A stretch of 64,000 nt of DNA from the NCBI GenBank assembly GCA_964577935.1, contig CAZOAJ010000001.1:124001-188000 (forward strand). The letters are read 5' to 3'. This DNA comes from JABDGV01 sp964577935. Lineage in GTDB: Bacteria > Chlamydiota > Chlamydiia > Chlamydiales > FEN-1388. A model generated the notes under the pieces. The model was not told the origin of the DNA. It saw only the letters and a list, made by a program, of their open reading frames with translations, and searched no databases. Numbering within the stretch: position 1 is the first letter of the stretch; the number at the start of each line of letters is the position of its first letter. A program made the translations under genes and the position numbers. Of the stretch, positions 58,925-64,000 are shown piece by piece.

Positions 58925-59401
58925 CTACATTGTTCTTTCCATCTTGAAGTTTGTCAATCCAACATTTTTTCTAATAATTTGTTGTTTCATCACGACTCTA
59001 AACTCATATTTTTCAAAAAATGACTTTGCTGCGATGCTGACTTCAGCAAAAATGAGATGGATAGAGCTCTTTTTTGCTCTTTGAAGGATTTCCTTCATAA
59101 GAGCCGATCCAACGCCTTTCCCAATCCATTCGTGGTGACAATAAAAGCAGTCGATATGTCCATTTGGCTCAAACTCTGCAAATCCGACGATTTGATCACC
59201 GACAATAGCAACGATTGGGTTGGTTCTAAGAAATTTTTTGGCCCATCCGTGCGTTTCTAAGCTTGAAAGAGGCGCCCATACATCCACTTGCTCTTTGGTG
59301 TAGTGTTGAATGTTTATTTGATGGATCGTGTTGTAGTAGATGTTTGCAAGAGCTTGTGTATCTTCTGGTCGATAATCTCGGAGGGATATTTCATGCTTCA
59401 T
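58925..59401 (-). CDS. GNAT-family N-acetyltransferase
   Basis: A 158-aa GNAT. Features: ISLRDYRPEDTQALANIYYN, VDVWAPLSSLETHGW, IVGFAEFEPNGHIDCFYCHH with EWIGKGVGSALMKEIL (motif A), and SIAAKSFFEKYEFRVV. It resembles the YafP-type putative acetyltransferases. It is in the same frame and strand as the next GNAT gene but not recognisably its duplicate. Substrate unknown. Confidence 0.88.
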   Translation of the reverse strand: MKHEISLRDYRPEDTQALANIYYNTIHQINIQHYTKEQVDVWAPLSSLETHGWAKKFLRTNPIVAIVGDQIVGFAEFEPNGHIDCFYCHHEWIGKGVGSALMKEILQRAKKSSIHLIFAEVSIAAKSFFEKYEFRVVMKQQIIRKNVGLTNFKMERTM

Positions 59402-59466
59402 AGAGTTTTGCTATTTAATTGTAATTGTCGAATTCAACTTGGATAAATTGTGAACTTGGACCAATT

Positions 59467-60465
59467 CTAGGCTGAGAACTTCTCGTCAGTTTTGAAGGCT
59501 ATGTCTACGACCCCTTGAGGTTCAAACATAGCTATGAAATGTCTGTACATTTCTAGCCTATTGTTACCCCCAGCGGTCGTCAAAAGTAATTCTTGACTGT
59601 AGATGGCAATATCTTCAACAATTCGTTCGTGGCGATAGTAGGACATGGCTTGCCAATTAATTTCTGTTTTTCCATAGCCCATGTAAAAAAGATTTTCATC
59701 AAGGGGTTCATTCCAAACATTTCCGACGCCTCCTCCTATAAACATAAGGTCACGTTCTTTTGGCGCCATGATAGGATCATCCCAATCAACTATGTAGATA
59801 TTAGACCTTTCGTCCATTAGGACATTGCCAGCATGAATATCGGAATGACATAGAACGAGTTGAGGTGAATTGTTCCGAAGTTTTTTACCTAGCTCTTCCG
59901 CGCGATCGACGAGCCGACAAATAATGCATATATTTTCCTTCATGAACTTTTGTAGATTTAATCCGAGCTGATCCGTGATCAGATCTGCTTCCATATGAAG
60001 GTACATGGATCGAACAATCTCTTGCCATTTTGTGGAGTAGGTTTCTTTCCGAATGTTATTTTGAATTGACATCGGCACTTCAAGTTCATGAAGGTGTCTT
60101 AACGCCTTGCCAAGTTTAATCCATTGGTCATCTGTTAGATTGCGCTTGAATCCATCCTGCCCATCGATGAATGGGTATACAATGAGAGTGAAATCATCAA
60201 CATGCTCAGCTGTTTTGCCATGAAGTGTTTTGACAGGAGGAATGATTTCTTGAATTCCGACGCTCTGTAACAGGTCTGTTATTTCGGTGCTGGTGTCTTG
60301 ATCTCCCTTCTTAAGCTTTATGAAATAAGATCTTTGATCAAGCATTTGAGCTTTATATATTGAGGCATTGTTATCTGCCCCTACCGGGAGAAATGTAAGA
60401 GTCTCGACGCGAATGCCATAATAGGTGTTTAGATAATCGCTAATGATTTTGACAGATTGATGCAT
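59467..60465 (-). CDS. APH(9)-like aminoglycoside (spectinomycin) phosphotransferase
   Basis: A 332-aa kinase of the APH family. It closely resembles what I remember of APH(9)-Ia from Legionella pneumophila: VGADNNASIYKAQ (nucleotide loop), SYFIKLKKGD with the ATP Lys, IVYPFIDGQDGFKRNLT, STKWQEIVRSMY, catalytic HSDIHAGNVL and VDWDDPIMAPKERDLMFIGG. Spectinomycin is the substrate of the Legionella enzyme; here that is inference. The gene directly follows (0 bases) the exported methyltransferase gene, in one operon. A Legionella-like gene in a chlamydia fits exchange inside amoebae. Confidence 0.85.
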   Translation of the reverse strand: MHQSVKIISDYLNTYYGIRVETLTFLPVGADNNASIYKAQMLDQRSYFIKLKKGDQDTSTEITDLLQSVGIQEIIPPVKTLHGKTAEHVDDFTLIVYPFIDGQDGFKRNLTDDQWIKLGKALRHLHELEVPMSIQNNIRKETYSTKWQEIVRSMYLHMEADLITDQLGLNLQKFMKENICIICRLVDRAEELGKKLRNNSPQLVLCHSDIHAGNVLMDERSNIYIVDWDDPIMAPKERDLMFIGGGVGNVWNEPLDENLFYMGYGKTEINWQAMSYYRHERIVEDIAIYSQELLLTTAGGNNRLEMYRHFIAMFEPQGVVDIAFKTDEKFSA

Positions 60466-61326
60466 TCAGATTTTACTCGCTTCTACAATAAGTACATATT
60501 CTCCCCAATGAACAGGGGTGCATGTGCCGCTTGAAAAGCCAATTTCAATTAAATAGTTTTCAATAAGCTCGTTCAGGAAAAAATCCTGTTTTGTGGCTGA
60601 TAAGTACTTTCCATGTGGTAGCCATTGTTTTATCCATGCTTTTAACTTTTCCTTATTATCGTGGCGAGATTCATGATAAATATAATGCATAGCATCAATA
60701 TGAAATCCTGCCTCTACCATTAACTTGCGGTACGATTCCATATCAAAAACTTGCTGAGGATTTACAAATCCATCAAAATCTTCACTCCAAGCGAGGAGTG
60801 TTTTTTCTAGTGCTTTGTAAAATGGTAATCCTTCTTTTGAAGAGGCAAGGATAAAGTGTACACGTCCTTTTGGTTTAAGATGGGTGTATATATTTTTTAG
60901 TGCTTTTTCCTGTTCTTTGATCCAATGCATGACATGAATGGTAACCACATGGTCAAAACATTCATTTAATGAAAAATTTTCTGCAGATCCTTGGTAAAAT
61001 GCAAGATGAGAACAACCGCTTTGTTTACGTGTCTCCTCAGCTTTAGTTAGCATGGAAATTGAAGGATCAATTCCTATTACGAGGCCTTGCGGAACCTTTT
61101 TAGATAATAAAGCTGTAATTTTTCCATCCCCACAGCCGATATCGAGGATTTTTTCATCACCTTGTAATGAGAGATTTGATAATAACCGCTGGGCGTGGGA
61201 CAACTGCACAGAAGAGTTTTGAGCATATTCAGTACCATTCCATTGATCTGCAAGCAGTCGTGTAAAGAAAAATAACGAATGTATTAAAAGCGCTAAATAA
61301 CGACCCACAATATTTCTCCAGTTCAT
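60466..61326 (-). CDS. SAM-dependent methyltransferase with signal peptide
   Basis: A 286-aa class I methyltransferase. The N-terminus MNWRNIVGRYLALLIHSLFF is a signal-peptide-like sequence with probable cleavage near LLA-DQW. SAM motif I ILDIGCGDGKITALLSK, motif II GIDPS, then AFYQGSAENFSLNECFDHV and MHWIKEQEKALKNIYTHLKP. It resembles trans-aconitate/juvenile-hormone type methyltransferases. No substrate is evident. It is the first gene of an operon with the APH(9)-like kinase. It is not a close copy of the 56829 gene. Confidence 0.85.
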   Translation of the reverse strand: MNWRNIVGRYLALLIHSLFFFTRLLADQWNGTEYAQNSSVQLSHAQRLLSNLSLQGDEKILDIGCGDGKITALLSKKVPQGLVIGIDPSISMLTKAEETRKQSGCSHLAFYQGSAENFSLNECFDHVVTIHVMHWIKEQEKALKNIYTHLKPKGRVHFILASSKEGLPFYKALEKTLLAWSEDFDGFVNPQQVFDMESYRKLMVEAGFHIDAMHYIYHESRHDNKEKLKAWIKQWLPHGKYLSATKQDFFLNELIENYLIEIGFSSGTCTPVHWGEYVLIVEASKI

Positions 61327-61550
61327 ATTGCCTTTTTCATATCTAAGACAGGGATAATTTTTACGATTGCGCCTCTTTGTGGGTATTCGACGAGAATAAT
61401 TTGCGGCAAAGAAGAGTACTCCCCGTGCTGATCCAAAGATTCAGAAAAAGAAATGTACAAAACATATTGTGTCACGCGTAAGTATTGCGATCCCATCGGA
61501 TAAATTGAATATATTTGCTACCATTTGCGAGAGAATGCTTAGACGAATCC

Positions 61551-62081
61551 ATGTTATTAAAAAAGAAAAATTCTTCCGAATTCATGCATCCCGATCTTAT
61601 TGCAGCCAAGAAATGTGCATATGACCCGAGTGGTTTGATACTGGATGATTTTGTCATAGAGGAAGAAAGTCAGCAGTATGGCGCCTGTCAATTCAAAATG
61701 AATCGTCGGAATATTAAATTCCGGGTAGCTAAGATTACGCCGACGAAGGTTGGACAGTTTGTTACCTTATGGAAGCGAACAGGCGGAGGGCCTATTCAAC
61801 CTTTTGATATGGAAGACCCCGTTGATCTATTTATTATCAGCGTGCGTACTGCTGAGCATTTTGGACAGTTTGTTTTTTCAAAAAGTGTATTATGTGAAAA
61901 AGGAATTGTATCTAAGAACGGCAAGGGAGGGAAGAGAGCCATAAGAGTCTATCCACCATGGGACAAAGCTGATAATAAACAAGCCATGAACGCTCAGAAA
62001 TGGCAGCTCCTCTATTTCTTTGAAATTCCTTTGAATGCAAGGGCTGATATCTCTCGTCTTCAAACATTGATACTTCTTTAA
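61551..62081 (+). CDS. mepB: MepB-family protein
   Basis: About 176 aa. Characteristic stretches: EFMHPDLIAAKKCAYDPSGL, ESQQYGACQFKMNRRNIKFR, AKITPTKVGQFVTLWKRT, FVFSKSVLCEKGIVSKNGKG with GKRAIRVYPPWD and the end KWQLLYFFEIPL. MepB proteins are widespread in bacteria but have no firm biochemical function that I know. The start at ATG 61551 fits the family; an upstream TTG (61515) is possible. It is a single gene on the plus strand in a minus-strand region and shares no operon with neighbours. Confidence 0.85.
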   Translation: MLLKKKNSSEFMHPDLIAAKKCAYDPSGLILDDFVIEEESQQYGACQFKMNRRNIKFRVAKITPTKVGQFVTLWKRTGGGPIQPFDMEDPVDLFIISVRTAEHFGQFVFSKSVLCEKGIVSKNGKGGKRAIRVYPPWDKADNKQAMNAQKWQLLYFFEIPLNARADISRLQTLILL

Positions 62082-62117
62082 AACAAAAAAGCCTCTAGTT
62101 TTGGCAACCTTTATGTT

Positions 62118-62636
62118 TTATCCGTTTGGGTTAAAGTCTGAACATTCTCTTAAGAAACGATCAGCATCTTTTTGAGTTCTGAAGATAAGAAATTTAGCCT
62201 GGGGGTGTTTTTTTCTGAGCTCTTCAATTCGGGCTCTTTTTTCTTTATCGAAGTTCCAGGTGTATTTCAAAATTTCCGAGTTAACGCCTCGCAAGCTGCC
62301 GAAGTCGCTTTTGTGGTTAAACAACCTCTTGAAAATCCTCCAAAAGCAGACAAGTCGGGAAAGATGAAAATAGATTACAACATCAGCATGAGCGAATCTC
62401 ATTTCAAAAGTCGAAGATGAACATCCTTCAATTACCCATGCTTTTTGATTGAGCATTGCCTTTTGTATTTCTATGAATTCCTGTTTATCCCTTTTCTTCC
62501 CATTAGGCTCAAACATATGTCGGTCTAGGTGGTGGACTGGAATGTTTAGGGTTTTACCAAGCTTTACAGCAAATGTAGACTTCCCGCTTCCAGGGAGACC
62601 GATCAGTGCAAACTTTTTGGGGTGAGTATTTTTCAT
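62118..62636 (-). CDS. P-loop kinase (topology-modulation/adenylate-kinase-like)
   Basis: A 172-aa P-loop protein. Walker A is FALIGLPGSGKSTFAVKLGK, then IPVHHLDRHMFEPNGKKRDK and AWVIEGCSSSTFEMRFAHAD with a Walker-B-like hydrophobic stretch, and a C-terminal helix FRTQKDADRFLREC. It matches proteins named topology modulation or FlaR-like, presumed nucleoside/nucleotide kinases. Substrate unknown. It is separated from the AbiEii gene by 38 bases on the same strand. Confidence 0.8.
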   Translation of the reverse strand: MKNTHPKKFALIGLPGSGKSTFAVKLGKTLNIPVHHLDRHMFEPNGKKRDKQEFIEIQKAMLNQKAWVIEGCSSSTFEMRFAHADVVIYFHLSRLVCFWRIFKRLFNHKSDFGSLRGVNSEILKYTWNFDKEKRARIEELRKKHPQAKFLIFRTQKDADRFLRECSDFNPNG

Positions 62637-62674
62637 GACTGCTTGCTCTTAAGACCTTTGAGGGCCATGACGTT

Positions 62675-63697
62675 CTATCTTGTAACGCAGTTAAATTCTT
62701 CTTCAAATTGCCCAATCGTTTTTAGAATTAATTCCCATGTAGGGATCTCTCTAAAAATCATGGACTCCATCAAACCATAGTCTCTTTGAAGTTCCTTCAA
62801 AACATGAGAAGGCGGAATAAGTTTTAAAGTTCCTCTCTTAGCAGTGCCATAGTTTGCCCAACTTGATGCAAAATAAATGCTTTTGTGATTGGCTACTCTT
62901 TGAAGTAAGAATGACTCTTCAAGGGCTTTTTCCTTTATCGGAGAGTTGAGTAATCGGAAAAAATCGTAAAAGTGCCTGGAAATACGTGAAGGAATTCTTT
63001 TATCTGCAGGTAAATGAACATATTGATGCAGGATAGTCGCTTTCTCCCAAAACGTTCTTTCGGCATTCAGTACACGAACCTTGGTTTCCGTCTCGTTGAT
63101 TTTTTCCCTTAAAGCTTCTTTGGTATAGCTATGAATCACATGGTCGCTAACAGGCCAATGTTCTGATCTTGCACCAATCTCTATTTTCACAATGGGGCGG
63201 ATATAGTCCGCGTTTGATTTCTTGCTTTGGTATTCAAATAATAACGTTTGGGAGTCAAGGTCATCTGAATCGGAAAAGAGTTTCCATCCGTTGTTGTTTC
63301 CAAGCTTTGCGCTAATCGAGGTCGTTAGCTCATGTAACATGTCATTTTGTACATAGTTAGCGCAAGCTTGGGAGAGATTTTCAATAATGAGATTTTGTTT
63401 CTTCTTGGAGGGTGCATTTTCGGGATTGTTGGGAGTTCCGAAACCGAAAAACTCTCGTTCAATAGAGAGATCGATATCTTCGGAAAAACGATCAATCAAT
63501 CTGTATACTTTTGAAAGAGAAGTCCCTCCCTTAAAGGTAAGATAAGGTCTCACTTTTTCTAATGAAAACAATCTTTCTAAAATCCACACCACCCAAAAGT
63601 CTTTTTCGATAATTTCAAAAGGCATGTTTTGGATATCGGCAGCTGTTTGAAAGAAAAGCTCTCGCTCATCTTGAGTTAAAAGATAGATTTCATTCAT
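62675..63697 (-). CDS. abiEii: AbiEii-like nucleotidyltransferase toxin
   Basis: A 340-aa toxin-like protein with a DNA-polymerase-beta-type nucleotidyltransferase core: LTFKGGTSLSKVYRLIDRFS and SEDIDLSIERE (GGTS...DxD). The C-terminal region has VRVLNAERTFWEKATILHQY and SRHFYDFFRL, standard for AbiEii. AbiE is a type IV toxin-antitoxin phage-exclusion system; MenA-type relatives modify tRNA acceptor ends. The start overlaps the antitoxin stop by four bases (ATGA), so the two are translationally coupled. Confidence 0.88.
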   Translation of the reverse strand: MNEIYLLTQDERELFFQTAADIQNMPFEIIEKDFWVVWILERLFSLEKVRPYLTFKGGTSLSKVYRLIDRFSEDIDLSIEREFFGFGTPNNPENAPSKKKQNLIIENLSQACANYVQNDMLHELTTSISAKLGNNNGWKLFSDSDDLDSQTLLFEYQSKKSNADYIRPIVKIEIGARSEHWPVSDHVIHSYTKEALREKINETETKVRVLNAERTFWEKATILHQYVHLPADKRIPSRISRHFYDFFRLLNSPIKEKALEESFLLQRVANHKSIYFASSWANYGTAKRGTLKLIPPSHVLKELQRDYGLMESMIFREIPTWELILKTIGQFEEEFNCVTR

Positions 63698-64000
63698 GGC
63701 TTAAGCTCCATTATGTCAAAAACAAGAGCTCGTATCCAGGCTGGAGCGAATTTCAGGTTCTTTTTAATTTCCTCTTTAGGCGAGTCTTTGAGGAATTTTG
63801 AAATTTGTATGCATGCTTTTTGATCGATATGATCCTTTCCTAAATTTTTCAAAGCTTGGATCAATAGTCCTTCCCTAGTTCCAGCAGACAACATGTTTTT
63901 TTTTGTCGTTTTTCTGAAGATTATTTCTTGATTACCGATTTTGACTTTTTTGGAGGCCGACTCAGTTAGAAATATAATTCGACCAGCAACTTGCGTGGAA
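63694..64000 (-). CDS. AbiEi/DUF6088-like antitoxin, 5' end beyond the window
   Basis: The minus-strand frame has no stop to the right edge, so the N-terminus is missing. The visible part contains QVAGRIIFLTESASKKVKIG, then RKTTKKN and a helical end with ALKNLGKDHIDQKACIQISK and FAPAWIRALVFDIMELKP, typical of DUF6088/AbiEi C-termini. It would bind operator DNA and neutralise AbiEii. A frame restricted to the internal ATG 63894 is too short. The stop overlaps the toxin start. Confidence 0.8.
   Translation of the reverse strand, partial: STQVAGRIIFLTESASKKVKIGNQEIIFRKTTKKNMLSAGTREGLLIQALKNLGKDHIDQKACIQISKFLKDSPKEEIKKNLKFAPAWIRALVFDIMELKP

Noticed and set aside
1..64000. CRISPR array, insertion sequence, integrase or rRNA operon
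   Set aside because: I looked for regularly spaced repeats, transposase motifs and rRNA stretches and saw none.

Overview
The window looks like a chromosome segment of a Chlamydiota bacterium, most likely an environmental, amoeba- or protist-associated relative (Parachlamydia/Simkania/Rhabdochlamydia-like) rather than Chlamydia itself. Base composition is roughly 40% GC by eye. Several gene blocks follow the order known from Chlamydia trachomatis: murJ/nfo (CT624-CT625), hemA next to the second gyrase-type pair parE/parC, a small CT659-like gene and the RluD-type synthase (CT662-CT658), kdsA-lptC-like-lptA-like-lptB (CT655-CT653), and pheT followed by a MORN-like lipoprotein gene (CT475-CT476). 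Between these blocks sit large helical or repeat proteins without recognisable enzymatic function, as expected of a host-associated chlamydia.

Layout. 0-5 kb: murJ (cut by the window edge), a hypothetical, nfo and asnS. 5-11 kb: a minus-strand run of a PseB-like dehydratase, hemA and two large unknown helical proteins. 11-19.5 kb: plus-strand parE, parC, recX, CT659-like, rluD, dtd, an unknown and khpA. 19.6-24 kb: two minus-strand genes, an unknown and a DHH/CBS pyrophosphatase-like protein. 24-28 kb: tRNA-Arg(TCT), folK, kdsA and the LPS-export genes. 28-37 kb: EEP-family hydrolase, a RelA/SpoT-like synthetase followed by a tiny ORF, a copper ATPase, a HAD hydrolase, an aminotransferase-fold protein lacking its PLP lysine, and an LRR protein. 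37-49 kb: two ndk genes flanking trpG/pabA, then pheT, SH3, SWIM, phoH, dps and DEAD-helicase genes. 49-55 kb: thioredoxin-reductase-like and glucose-6-phosphate dehydrogenase genes, dus and an MFS transporter. 55-64 kb: an accessory island with fosA, methyltransferases, HIT, two GNATs, an APH(9)-like kinase, mepB, an AAA kinase and an AbiE-type toxin-antitoxin pair.

The most striking pattern is that six enzymes that normally work in the cytosol carry a convincing N-terminal Sec-type signal peptide: a second Ndk, a TrxR/FNR-like flavoprotein, a glucose-6-phosphate dehydrogenase, a HIT protein and two SAM methyltransferases. The flavoprotein and Zwf genes are adjacent and would respectively consume and produce NADPH. 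Because G6P, NADP(H), NTPs and SAM are not expected in a periplasm, the simplest inference is that these enzymes act outside the bacterium, in the inclusion or host cytosol. The second notable item is a RelA/SpoT-fold protein with a tiny downstream partner gene, which could be an alarmone-type toxin/effector with a cognate small protein. Both are inferences from sequence reading only.
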